This document shows, one piece after another, positions 1-8,529 of a DNA stretch of 64,000 bases. The stretch's first letter is position 1. Each line of letters begins with the position of its first letter. The position numbers and the translations under genes were made by a program. Origin of the DNA: Desulforamulus ruminis DSM 2154 (lineage in GTDB: Bacteria; Bacillota; Desulfotomaculia; Desulfotomaculales; Desulfotomaculaceae); assembly GCF_000215085.1 (NCBI RefSeq), contig NC_015589.1, positions 806,001 through 870,000 of the forward strand, in the 5' to 3' direction. The notes below the pieces were generated by a model. The model worked only from the letters and a program-made list of their open reading frames with translations, made no database searches and was not told where the DNA came from.

Positions 1-2
1 GG

Positions 3-314
3 TACCAGTTCGATGAACAGGATTTAAAGATATACAAAAGAGAGCTCATTCGTTTGGAAAATTCCCTGCAAAGCGTAAAAGAAAAACCCTACGAAATTGT
101 TGTCATGATGCATTTTATGCCAACCAATGAAAACCACGACCGATCAGACTTTATCGATATTCTTTGTCATTATGGGGTAAAGACCGTGGTTTACGGACAC
201 CTGCACGACCGTGCCGGAAAATACCGCTTGCCGGATGAAGCGTGGGGTATTCGGTTTCATCTGGTCAGTGCCGATCATGTTCATTTTAGCCCTGTAATAA
301 TCAAAGAGATATAG
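3..314 (+). CDS. Metallophosphoesterase, C-terminal part (cut by window edge)
   Basis: The reading frame is open from the first bases of the window to a TAG at 312-314, so only the C-terminal ~103 residues are visible. They contain an MHF motif and a GHLH motif, which in calcineurin-like phosphoesterases supply the last metal-binding histidines. The arrangement (MMHF, about 35 residues, then YGHLH) fits the predicted phosphohydrolases of the COG1768 type, cytosolic binuclear-metal enzymes of unknown substrate. The start codon and N-terminal metal ligands lie outside the window. The family is well supported; the exact substrate cannot be inferred. Confidence 0.8.
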   Translation, partial: YQFDEQDLKIYKRELIRLENSLQSVKEKPYEIVVMMHFMPTNENHDRSDFIDILCHYGVKTVVYGHLHDRAGKYRLPDEAWGIRFHLVSADHVHFSPVIIKEI

Positions 315-433
315 AAAATTTGATGAAAAAGAAAATTTAATCCTTGCATAAATTTCATGATTTGTAATATGGTTTTGTCATATAATGTACCTGAAGGTAA
401 TGTTTTACATGCATCAAAGGAGGGGAAACAGCT

Positions 434-1996
434 TTGAAATTGAAATTGACCACCCGTATTATTCTGGGATACTGTACCATACTGGCAATGGCCGGCATAC
501 TGGCTGCCGTCATGGTGTACAAGGTAAACCAGATAACTCTGCAAATCGACGGTTTACAGCAGCACAATCTCCGCACCATGCAGGGTATCCAGGTATATTT
601 GGATGAAGAGGCACAGAATTCGATTATTAAAGAATATCTGATTACCGGTTCCCAGGAGGACAAACAGCAATATCAAGAGAAATTTAAGGAAAGCCTGCAA
701 CGGCAGGAAGAACTGGTAAAAATAACTCGCCAGAAGATTAATTTGGACAGGCTTACCAAAGTTAGAGACCTGAATGTACAAATGGAAAAAGAGTTTACCA
801 ACGGCATTGTTCCCCTGGTGGAACAGGGAAGGATTGAAGAGGCCCGGCAGATCAAGGACGAAAGGCTGGACCCTCTGTCCACACAGTTAAAGGGAGCCAT
901 TGACGAATATGTGGCAGGCAAGCAGCAGGAGATTAAGAATGCCGAAACCTTATCTCTGAGTGCCAGCCAGGAGGCTAAGAAAATTGCCCTGATTTTTGCA
1001 GTGGTGTTGGGAATCATGGGCATTGGCTTCAGTATTTTGGCCTCTCGTGCCGTTACGCAGCCCATCAACCGACTGGTGAAGGAAACCGAAGTGGTGGCCT
1101 CCGGCGATTTAACCCAACGGGTGGAGGTAAAAACCCAAGACGAGCTGGGCAAATTAGCCACCGCCTTTAATACCATGATTGAGAATCTCCATCTTATGAC
1201 CCGGCAGGTGGTGGAAAAAAGCAGCGGTTTAGCGGCCCATAGTCAGGAATTATCCGCAGCCAGCCAGGAGGTTAGCGCCAGCGTCGAGGAAATAACCAGT
1301 ACCACCACAGATATGGCCAGCTCCGCCAATCAGGAGGCGGCAGGGGCGGCTAACGCCGTGGAGGCTACCCGCAGTGTGGAAATTTCAGCCGAACAAGGGA
1401 ATCAGGCGGTAGAGCATGCCATGCAAAAGATGAATTCCATTGTCAGCCGGGTGGACAAAAGTGCCGGCCAAGTTCTGCAACTGGGTGAAAGATCCCGGGA
1501 AATTGGCAAGATTACGGATGTTATCACCGGCATTGCCGATCAGACCAACCTGTTGGCCCTGAATGCGGCCATTGAGGCGGCCCGGGCGGGAGATCAGGGG
1601 AGAGGTTTTGCCGTTGTAGCCGAGGAGGTCCGGAAATTAGCCGAACAGTCTTCCCAGGCGGCCAAGGAAATCAGTGCCATAATCAGCCAAATTCAGGGAG
1701 AAACAGAACAAGCGGTTAAGGATATGAAACTGGGGGTTGGAGAAGTTCACGAAGGAACCCGGGTGGTTAGTGCCGCGGGTCAGTCCTTAAAAGAGATTCT
1801 GGAGCAGGTGAAAGACACCGTTTCCATCATTGAAGAAATTGCCCAGGGGGCCGAACGAAACAGCCAAAGCGCTCAAACCCTGGCAGCAGCAACCCAGCAG
1901 GTTAATGCCACGGTGCAACAAATTGCCAGTGCCTCTCAGGATTTGGCCAGAATGGGAGACGAATTTCAAAGTCTGGTTACTCACTTAAAAGTGTAG
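434..1996 (+). CDS. Methyl-accepting chemotaxis protein
   Basis: A 520-residue transmembrane chemoreceptor. A TTG start follows a strong AAAGGAGG. Residues ~8-29 form the first membrane helix, ~30-180 an extracytoplasmic four-helix-bundle sensor, ~183-203 the second membrane helix, ~204-257 a HAMP linker, and the remainder the coiled-coil signalling domain. The hairpin tip region around residues 355-400 contains the highly conserved [18 protein letters not shown] and [15 protein letters not shown] blocks that contact CheA and CheW. The ligand is unknown. The gene stands alone with its own terminator directly downstream; a second receptor with an adjacent CheW gene lies near 37-39 kb. Confidence 0.95.
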   Translation: MKLKLTTRIILGYCTILAMAGILAAVMVYKVNQITLQIDGLQQHNLRTMQGIQVYLDEEAQNSIIKEYLITGSQEDKQQYQEKFKESLQRQEELVKITRQKINLDRLTKVRDLNVQMEKEFTNGIVPLVEQGRIEEARQIKDERLDPLSTQLKGAIDEYVAGKQQEIKNAETLSLSASQEAKKIALIFAVVLGIMGIGFSILASRAVTQPINRLVKETEVVASGDLTQRVEVKTQDELGKLATAFNTMIENLHLMTRQVVEKSSGLAAHSQELSAASQEVSASVEEITSTTTDMASSANQEAAGAANAVEATRSVEISAEQGNQAVEHAMQKMNSIVSRVDKSAGQVLQLGERSREIGKITDVITGIADQTNLLALNAAIEAARAGDQGRGFAVVAEEVRKLAEQSSQAAKEISAIISQIQGETEQAVKDMKLGVGEVHEGTRVVSAAGQSLKEILEQVKDTVSIIEEIAQGAERNSQSAQTLAAATQQVNATVQQIASASQDLARMGDEFQSLVTHLKV

Positions 1997-2003
1997 CATT
2001 GTA

Positions 2004-2037
2004 AAAAAGGTTGCCGTGTGTCCCGTGCAACCTTTTT
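2004..2037 (+). terminator. Rho-independent terminator of chemoreceptor gene
   Basis: An AAAAAGGTTGC arm pairs with GCAACCTTTTT and is followed by a T-rich tail. It begins within 10 bases of the receptor stop codon. Confidence 0.85.
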
Positions 2038-2099
2038 ATTGTTTATGAGAGGAAAAAGGGTTAAAATTGTAAATAAGATTTCCTCAGGGAGGTAGATTC

Positions 2100-3098
2100 T
2101 TGCAAAAGTCCTACACGACCCTCATACCTGAACTGCATAAGTTTACATATGAAATTATGGAGTCTTCCGAGGACCTGATCACGATTATTGATAAACATGG
2201 CATTATTATTGCCATGAACCCGGCTTTAAGCAAACTGCTTAATATAAAGCATGAACAGTTGCTCGGACAGCCCCTGGTGGAGGCGGTGTACGGTGGACGT
2301 AAATTTGATTTCCAGGGGAATTATCTAAGTCCCATCATCGAAACCCTGGAAACCGGACGAGAGTTTAAAGGAAAAGAAATGGGCATTAAATCCCCCTTAA
2401 TGAACGGATCTTTTGTTTGTCTTACCACCACAGGAATTCTTCGGGATTCCCGTGGCCGACTGGCCGCTGTTTATTGCTATGATAAAGATTTGACCCTGTG
2501 CCGCCAACTGGAACGCACCAATGAAAAACTGGAGGAATTAATTCACAGCCAGCATTTACAAACGGTGTTGGCTTTTTCTGAAGCTATTGGGGCCAGGGAT
2601 AACTACACCCGGGGCCATTCGGAACGGGTAGCGGAATATGCCCAGATGATCACCAGGGCCATGGGACTTGACGACCTTGATCAACTGGTCTACGTGGCGG
2701 CCCTGGTACATGACGTAGGCAAAATAGGAATCCCCGAGCACATCCTGAACAAGCAGGGCCGATTAACCGACGAGGAATACCAAAAGATTAAGGAACATCC
2801 CGTAACCGGCGCCAACATATTGAAACAAATTGGTACTTTTAATCACCTGGTTCCCATTGTTCGGGCACACCATGAACGCTATGACGGTCGGGGTTATCCG
2901 GACGGTCTGGCCAAAGAGGAGATTCCTTTAATCAGCCGTATCATCGGAGTAGCCGACGCCTTTGAGGCCATGACATCCGACCGCAGTTACCGCAAAGGCT
3001 TTACCATTGAACAGGCTGTGGAGGAGTTAAAATGCTGCTCCGGTTCCCAGTTTGATCCCCAGGTGGTCAAACATTTTCTTAGACTGATTGCGGATTAA
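2100..3098 (+). CDS. PAS domain / HD-GYP phosphodiesterase
   Basis: A 332-residue cytosolic protein starting at TTG behind CAGGGAGG. Residues ~15-135 form a PAS sensor domain, followed by a short coiled coil and an HD-GYP domain at ~150-332. The metal-binding and catalytic signatures are intact: the first His of the family near residue 172, HDVGK near 204, and HHERYDGRGYP near 257, so the GYP signature is present. HD-GYP proteins with these residues hydrolyse cyclic di-GMP. The PAS domain would couple this to a redox or small-ligand signal, but no cofactor-specific residue can be identified by eye. The gene has no obvious operon partner. Confidence 0.9.
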   Translation: MQKSYTTLIPELHKFTYEIMESSEDLITIIDKHGIIIAMNPALSKLLNIKHEQLLGQPLVEAVYGGRKFDFQGNYLSPIIETLETGREFKGKEMGIKSPLMNGSFVCLTTTGILRDSRGRLAAVYCYDKDLTLCRQLERTNEKLEELIHSQHLQTVLAFSEAIGARDNYTRGHSERVAEYAQMITRAMGLDDLDQLVYVAALVHDVGKIGIPEHILNKQGRLTDEEYQKIKEHPVTGANILKQIGTFNHLVPIVRAHHERYDGRGYPDGLAKEEIPLISRIIGVADAFEAMTSDRSYRKGFTIEQAVEELKCCSGSQFDPQVVKHFLRLIAD

Positions 3099-3187
3099 AA
3101 CAAGGGACCTTTCAACATTAGAAGATTCTTGGGCTAAGATACGACTTCATATCCTTATCATCTTTACTCCCTAAAAAATAATTTGCT

Positions 3188-3216
3188 TTGGCGTGATAGT
3201 CGAATTCCGCTATAAT
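3188..3216 (+). promoter_or_regulatory. Sigma-A promoter of deacetylase gene
   Basis: TTGGCG at 3188-3193, a 17-base spacer, then a perfect TATAAT at 3211-3216. The -10 box overlaps the upstream in-frame ATG at 3215, so that ATG would lie outside the transcript. This supports the internal start at 3254. Confidence 0.75.
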
Positions 3217-3253
3217 GAAAACCTTATTAAAAAACTTCAGAAAGGTCTTATTT

Positions 3254-3952
3254 ATGAGAAAGACACTAATAATTGTTGGAATTGGAATGCTATCCGTTTG
3301 TCTTCTCTTATTCGGAACATATAAATTAATGAATTCAAGAACATACCAGTTATTTGGAGGTTTGACTCAACAGGTGGAGACAAATCAAAAGGTAGTAGCT
3401 TTGACTTTTGATGATGGACCAACGAAGAACAAAAATCAGCTTTTACAGTTATTAGATAAATACAATGTAAAGGCTACCTTCTTTCTAATTGGTAATGAAA
3501 TTGAGAAATACCCGGAGGAAGCTAAAAAAATTGTCAAAGCAGGTCATCAAATGGGAAATCACACCTATTCTCATAATCGAATGGTTTTCAAAACCCCTTC
3601 CTATATCAAGGAAGAAATTGAAAGAACAGACCAATTAATTCAAAAAACTGGGTACAAAGGTGAAATTGATTTCAGACCACCAAACGGAAAAAAACTTATA
3701 GGATTGCCATATTACCTAAAGAAGCATAATAGAGATACCATTACTTGGAGTATAGAACCAGATACCTATTACACTACTGTTGCTGATAAAGTGAATTATG
3801 TGAAGGATAATATAAAGCCAGGTTCTATAATCTTGATGCATCCAATGTATGATGATACTGGTAAAGAACTTCAAGCCATTGAAGGGGTCTTACAAGCACT
3901 ATCAAATGTAGGATACACATTTGTGACGGTCAATGAGCTTCAGGAGTTATAA
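3254..3952 (+). CDS. Polysaccharide deacetylase (NodB domain), membrane anchored
   Basis: A 232-residue carbohydrate-esterase-4 protein. An N-terminal hydrophobic segment (~3-22) would anchor or export it. The NodB fold shows TFDDGP near residue 51 (catalytic base and metal Asp), HTYSH near 103 (metal His pair), FRPP, and LMHP near the C-terminus in place of the more usual LxHD. It probably deacetylates peptidoglycan or another wall glycan. The ATG at 3254 is chosen because it follows AGAAAGG and because a consensus -10 box overlaps the upstream ATG at 3215. The gene is clearly more AT-rich than its neighbours, which suggests recent acquisition. Confidence 0.88.
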   Translation: MRKTLIIVGIGMLSVCLLLFGTYKLMNSRTYQLFGGLTQQVETNQKVVALTFDDGPTKNKNQLLQLLDKYNVKATFFLIGNEIEKYPEEAKKIVKAGHQMGNHTYSHNRMVFKTPSYIKEEIERTDQLIQKTGYKGEIDFRPPNGKKLIGLPYYLKKHNRDTITWSIEPDTYYTTVADKVNYVKDNIKPGSIILMHPMYDDTGKELQAIEGVLQALSNVGYTFVTVNELQEL

Positions 3953-3973
3953 GTTTAGGATTAAGGTCAATTC

Positions 3974-4008
3974 TTAGTATGCTAGTCCAGGAAAACCTAG
4001 CATACTAA
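3974..4008 (+). terminator. 12-bp perfect hairpin after deacetylase
   Basis: TTAGTATGCTAG pairs perfectly with CTAGCATACTAA around an 11-base loop, 22 bases after the stop codon. No long T tract follows, so it may be a weak terminator or an RNA-stabilising hairpin. Confidence 0.5.
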
Positions 4009-4038
4009 TGACAACACTACTTTTCAGGAGGGCGACCC

Positions 4039-4428
4039 TTGGCCAAAAATATATTACCAAAGGTGCAGGAAATTTTAGAATTAAGAAAAGTATCCATGGA
4101 GGAGTTAGCCCGGCGGACCATGCTGGAAGTTTCGGATATAGAAGGGCTCAAACAATTTAACTCTAAGAAAGCTTCCCATTTGGCCATTACTCAGGCCATT
4201 GCCATGGCCCTGGAGATTAACGCCTATTATTTTTGGGGGGACGATGTGGTGGGACCCAGACGCATTCTCTCCCGTTTGAATGTTTTTGATCAGCAAAAAT
4301 TGCTAAATGGTCAGCTTGTTCCCTTTCTTCGCATTCATAAAGACCAGGCTGCCGAGGGAATAACCGATGAGGAATTGGATGCTTTAATTCAGGTGATGCT
4401 GGAGCAGGAGAAGCATCCGGATGTATAA
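4039..4428 (+). CDS. Small helix-turn-helix protein, function unknown
   Basis: 129 residues, TTG start 6 bases after AGGAGGG. Residues ~8-65 have the spacing of a Cro/C1-type helix-turn-helix (MEELARRTMLEVSDIEGL followed by a second helix pair), but the match is weak by eye. The C-terminal half is helical and acidic, ending in a run rich in Glu. No membrane segment is seen. It is transcribed alone and ends at a bidirectional terminator shared with the opposing ATPase gene. A role in transcriptional regulation is only an inference from the N-terminal fold. Confidence 0.7.
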   Translation: MAKNILPKVQEILELRKVSMEELARRTMLEVSDIEGLKQFNSKKASHLAITQAIAMALEINAYYFWGDDVVGPRRILSRLNVFDQQKLLNGQLVPFLRIHKDQAAEGITDEELDALIQVMLEQEKHPDV

Positions 4429-4454
4429 GACACAATAGAAGACTGCTGAACAAG

Positions 4455-4493
4455 AAACCTCCAGGCCACGGTAAAAGTGGACTGGAGGTTTTA
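4455..4493. terminator. Terminator between convergent genes
   Basis: AAACCTCCAG pairs with CTGGAGGTTT and is followed by TT; the mirror strand also ends in T. It can serve both the HTH gene and the convergent ATPase gene. Confidence 0.7.
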
Positions 4494-4513
4494 ACATTGA
4501 GGGCAGGCTAAGT

Positions 4514-5863
4514 TTAAAAATCAATATTATCCCGGTATTTGAGGTGATCAATAAACTGGCGGGCGGTTCGACCGGACCGCTCATTGTGCCAGAGAATCCA
4601 CTGCAGGGCCAGCTTTTCAAGGGTTTCAGAGTCCAGCATAATTTCTTCCTGCCGGGCCAGTTCCCGTACAATGTTTAAAAAGGCCATTTTGTCCGGGGAT
4701 TGGAAGGTGACTTTTAACCCAAAGCGATCCGCCAGAGATAGTTTTTCCTGGGCGGTATCCCCCGGGTGTACTTCACCGCCTCGGGTTGTCTCCAGTTTGC
4801 GGTCGGTAAAATATTCTTTAATCAGATTCCGCTGATTGGAGGTAACATAAATCCGCAGGTTGGAGGGCTGCTGCTCCAGGCTGCCTTCCATTTGGGTTTT
4901 AAATTCCTTGTATTCAGTCTCCTTTTCTTCAAAGGAAAGATCATCAATAAAGATAATAAATTTCAGGGGAATTTTACGCAGATAGCGGGTCAGTTGCTGG
5001 AGGCTGCCCAGATTCTTTTTCGATACCTGCACCAACCGCAGACCGGAAGGCCCGTATTCGTGCAGCAATGCCTTTACGGTAGAGGACTTTCCTGTGCCCC
5101 GGTCTCCATAAAGCAACAAATGATGGGCTGTTAGGCCCTCCAGCAGTCGTTCGGTATTATCGATGACCTGCTGACGTTGACGCTGATAGCCGATCAACTG
5201 CTGGAAGCGTATGGGATCGGGTTTCTCAATGCCGCTCAGCCTGTAGCCCGAAGGGGTCTCCTCCCAGTGAAAGGCCCAGTAGAGAGCAAAATCGCCTAAG
5301 CCAACCCGGGGGTAGAAGGAAAGTAGGTCATCCAACAGGCCCGGCCAGTGGTCGGACTGAAGCAGGCGCTGCTTCATCTCTAAGAGCCTGCCGGCAGAAG
5401 AAGTTACAGATAGGTCGCCGGAAGCCGGAGAACTGATGAACCCGTTCATCTTAAAATAACCCGGGCAGACTTGAAAAATTTCATCTAAAATTTCTAAACC
5501 TTGCTCACAAAGAGTCTGCAGTATCCTTAAATCATGCAGACAGGCTTCTCTTAAAGCCGGAGAGATCGGGCTGCCTTCAGCCGCCGCCCGGGTAAAAGGG
5601 TTATCATCCAGTAAAATCAAGTTTAACAGATGGTTTTGCCAGGGATTCCCCGCCGGGGGTGACAGTTTGGAAGAAAAGGCTTCCAGCAAGACTTTTCCCA
5701 TACGGTGATAGTCTGCCAGCTTTTCCTCGGGTAAAAAACCGTTTTCAGCGGCAGCGCCGGTAATGCCGGCAAAAATCTTTATTGCCTGATTCTCCTGTAT
5801 ATCTTGAAAGAGAGTTAAACAATGAAGGGATTGATACAAGGGTGAAATGTCATTTCTGTTCAA
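4514..5863 (-). CDS. DUF815 family AAA ATPase
   Basis: A 449-residue cytosolic protein with TTG start behind CGGAGG. The N-terminal ~235 residues are helical and specific to the family. The C-terminal part is the DUF815 P-loop ATPase: Walker A GDRGTGKSS near residue 253, Walker B FIIFIDDLSF near 302, a sensor-1-like YVTSNQRNL, and an arginine-rich segment before the end. Known members are widespread in bacteria and remain uncharacterised; the fold suggests a MoxR/AAA-like remodelling ATPase. It is followed by the decayed yyaL gene in the same direction, with about 66 bases between them. Confidence 0.85.
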   Translation of the reverse strand: MNRNDISPLYQSLHCLTLFQDIQENQAIKIFAGITGAAAENGFLPEEKLADYHRMGKVLLEAFSSKLSPPAGNPWQNHLLNLILLDDNPFTRAAAEGSPISPALREACLHDLRILQTLCEQGLEILDEIFQVCPGYFKMNGFISSPASGDLSVTSSAGRLLEMKQRLLQSDHWPGLLDDLLSFYPRVGLGDFALYWAFHWEETPSGYRLSGIEKPDPIRFQQLIGYQRQRQQVIDNTERLLEGLTAHHLLLYGDRGTGKSSTVKALLHEYGPSGLRLVQVSKKNLGSLQQLTRYLRKIPLKFIIFIDDLSFEEKETEYKEFKTQMEGSLEQQPSNLRIYVTSNQRNLIKEYFTDRKLETTRGGEVHPGDTAQEKLSLADRFGLKVTFQSPDKMAFLNIVRELARQEEIMLDSETLEKLALQWILWHNERSGRTARQFIDHLKYRDNIDF

Positions 5864-5929
5864 TATGCTTCGCCTCCGGTGCTTGTATAACCGGTTATTC
5901 TACATGGTTCCGCCGTAACCCTGCCGAAT

Positions 5930-8020
5930 CTAGGAAATGATCTCCAGTAATTGCTTTAAATTGGTGACCGGCGGCCGGCAGGCAAGATTTTTACAAACAT
6001 AGGCCGTGGCTTTGCCGCCCTGCGCCGCTTTTTCCTTCAGGAGGGGCAGCAGAGACTCGACTTGATCATTTATTTGGTCTTCCAAGCGAACCAGGATCGC
6101 AGCATTGGGAAGAAACTTTTGCTGTACCGCCGCAATCATGTGCTTTAAGTCCGGAGCGGAATTCTTTCCGGATAAAACGATTTCCAGCGGTGCTTCCTGA
6201 TTCAGGTAGGCGCCAACCAGGAAAAAGGCATGGCCGGCGGGATAAGACCCCAAATTTCCGGCAAAAGTCCTAAACTGTTTTTCGGCTATTTGCTGGTATT
6301 TGTCATTGCCAGTAAGGCGGGCTAAACGCAGGAGATTTACGGTGGCTGCGGAATTCCCCGAGGGGATGGCCCCGTCATAAATTTCCTTGGGTCGGCTGAG
6401 CAGTTGTTCGCTGTCCTTACCGTAAAAGAAAAAGCCGCCATTTTCCCGGTCAAAGAATAATTCAATCATATCCTCCGTCAATTCCATCGCCCGTTGAACA
6501 TAAGCCGATTCGTAGGTGCTGGCGTAAAGCTCCAAAAGTCCCCATACCGCAAAGGCGTAATCCTCCAGGTAGGCGGGGTAGGCGGCTTCCCCCTGTCGGT
6601 AGCGGGCCAGCAGGCGGCCGTCCTGCCGGCGCAGGCTTTGCTCAATAAACTTCATGGCCCGGGCCGCCGCTCGGGTATATTGCTCGTCCCCCAGAATCCT
6701 GCCTCCCATGGCCAGGGCGGCAATCATCAAGCCGTTCCAGGAGGTGAGGATTTTATCATCCTTGTGCGGATGGATTCTCTTCTCACGCTCGGTAAACAGG
6801 ATTTTCCGGCATTTCTCCAGCCCTTCCACCAGGTCTTTCAGATCAATATCCAATTCCCCGGCAAATTTTACAGGGTCCTGGTGAATCAGGTTAGGTATGC
6901 CGGCTCCTTCAAAATTGCCTTCTTCGGTGATGTCATAATAACGGCAAAATAACTCGCCGTCGATTGGACCCAGGATATCATAAACCTCCCGGGGCTGCCA
7001 GACATAAAATTTGCCCTCTGCCCCTTCGGAATCAGCGTCCTCTGCGGAAAAGAAAGCTCCCTCGGGGGAAGTCATGTCCCTCAATACATAAGTGAAAATC
7101 TCCTTGGCTATTCGACCGAAGCGGGCGTTGCGGTTGATTTGATAGGTTTCCAGATAAGCCATGGCCAACAGGGCGTTATCATAGAGCATTTTTTCAAAGT
7201 GCGGCACCAGCCATTGCCGGTCGGTGGAATACCGGGCAAACCCAAAACCAACATGATCGTAAATGCCGCCCCGGTGCATGGAATCCAGCGTTTCTTCCAC
7301 CATACTCAAAGCCTTTGGCTCACCGGTTTTCTTCCAGTAGCGCAGCAGCAGCATGAGATTGTGCGGGGTAGGAAATTTCGGCGCATCGCCGAAGCCGCCG
7401 TAACGGGTATCGTAACTGCGGAGGAAAAGCTGGTAAGCTTTGTCCAGAACATCCGCTGGCAAAGTTCCCGGTCTGGCTCCCACTTCCGCCTGGATTTTAG
7501 AGGTAAGCTGATTGCCGATTTCTAAAAGCTTTGGCTGCTCGCTTTGCCAGAGCTGGGCAATTTGCTCCAGAACATCCATTAACCCCGGTCGACCGTACTT
7601 GGAATGCTTGGGGAAATAAGTTCCGGCAAAAAAGGGTCTTTGTTCCGGCGTCATGATGATGGTTAAAGGCCAGCCCCCTTGACCGGTCAGAGCCTGGCAA
7701 ACGCTCATGTAAATCTGGTCAACATCCGGACGTTCTTCCCGGTCTACTTTAACGGCAATAAAATTTTGATTTAAAAGCTCGGCTACTTCCAGGTCCTCAA
7801 AGGATTCCCGTTCCATGACATGACACCAATGGCAAGTTGGTTTCTATAACCAACACTATGAGTACCCAATAGAAAGAAATATCGGCTTATCCTCAGCTTT
7901 TGCTTTATCAAACGCTTCTTGACTCCATGGGAACCAATCAACAGGATTGTGAGCATGCTGTAACAGATAAGGCGATTTCTCGTTTATCAATCTATTGGGT
8001 ACAACATTCTTGTTAGTCAT
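5930..8020 (-). pseudogene. yyaL: yyaL-type thioredoxin-fold protein (DUF255), interrupted by two in-frame amber codons
   Basis: Read on the minus strand from the ATG at 8020 (preceded by AAGGAAGG), the product begins like family members: a [15 protein letters not shown] block, then FLSIGYS. The next expected residues are TCHWCH, the thioredoxin-like CxxC. Between them lies a 21-base insertion (7840-7860) with TAG at codons 55 and 59. The frame is not shifted; after the insertion it continues as TCHWCHVMERES to a TAG at 5930. Without the insertion the product would be 689 residues, from memory the length of B. subtilis YyaL. The C-terminal part is a six-hairpin glycosidase-like fold. An intact ORF from Met at 7816 survives but lacks the CxxC. 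It is either a recent pseudogene or needs stop-codon readthrough. Confidence 0.85.
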
Positions 8021-8305
8021 TTTATCACCTTCCTTCTATATCTTTTTAATTTATTATCCCCACAATAAAAGATACTACTTTATATATTAACATCAATTTG
8101 TGGTAAAGAATGACTTTTTAACTCCATTCATTATTTGCTTCTGAACATAAATGAGGCATTAAACCAATAATTAAGTTTAAGGTGTGGTTATGTGCAGAAA
8201 TATAGAAGAGTATATTGGCATTGTCTTATCATTCTATAAAAAGTAAATGCTGTTGTCCTTGTCAAAAAAGAACAGTCCCCGTGACAAAAAACTGGGAAAA
8301 AATGC
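8021..8305. other. AT-rich intergenic stretch without a gene
   Basis: No convincing coding frame. A TTGTCA (8259-8264) and TGACAA (8282-8287) pair flanks an A-rich core containing AACAGTCCCC. Similar short elements recur in other Clostridia from memory; only one copy was found here. Confidence 0.4.
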
Positions 8306-8353
8306 TTGACACTTAAATTTATGTATGCAATATTAATAATGATTATCATTTTC
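8306..8353 (+). promoter_or_regulatory. Promoter with overlapping Fur-box-like operator 1
   Basis: TTGACA at 8306-8311 with an AT-rich -10 region (8329-8336). At 8335-8353 a 19-mer AATAATGATTATCATTTTC matches the classical Fur box (GATAATGATAATCATTATC) at 16 of 19 positions. Binding there would block RNA polymerase, so low-iron induction of the following surface protein is predicted. Confidence 0.75.
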
Positions 8354-8403
8354 GTCATTAAAATGATAATATAAAAAACGAAGGCTTCCGCTGGTTTAAA
8401 GAC

Positions 8404-8423
8404 TTGGCATAAGCCAATTTTTT
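8404..8423 (+). terminator. Small hairpin plus T6 in the leader
   Basis: TTGGC pairs with GCCAA around a 4-base loop, followed by six T. It lies between the two Fur-like boxes and could be a weak attenuator or the end of a transcript from the first promoter. Confidence 0.35.
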
Positions 8424-8436
8424 ATAACTAATTAAT

Positions 8437-8455
8437 GATAATGGGTATCATTATC
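8437..8455 (+). promoter_or_regulatory. Fur-box-like operator 2
   Basis: GATAATGGGTATCATTATC matches the Fur consensus at 16 of 19 positions and sits inside a perfect 9-bp inverted repeat, ATGATAATG and CATTATCAT, with a 5-base centre (8435-8457). It lies about 75 bases upstream of the surface-protein start. Confidence 0.75.
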
Positions 8456-8529
8456 ATGCTTGGAGGTGTAAAAAAGGTGTAAAAAGAAGGTAAATCGGCT
8501 GTAAAGAAGATTGAGGAGGATAATACATT

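Noticed and set aside
7816-8020. The TAG codons in yyaL might encode pyrrolysine
   Set aside because: The ambers lie within a 21-bp insertion absent from the family pattern, next to an inverted repeat. A mutation is simpler; no pyl genes are in the window.
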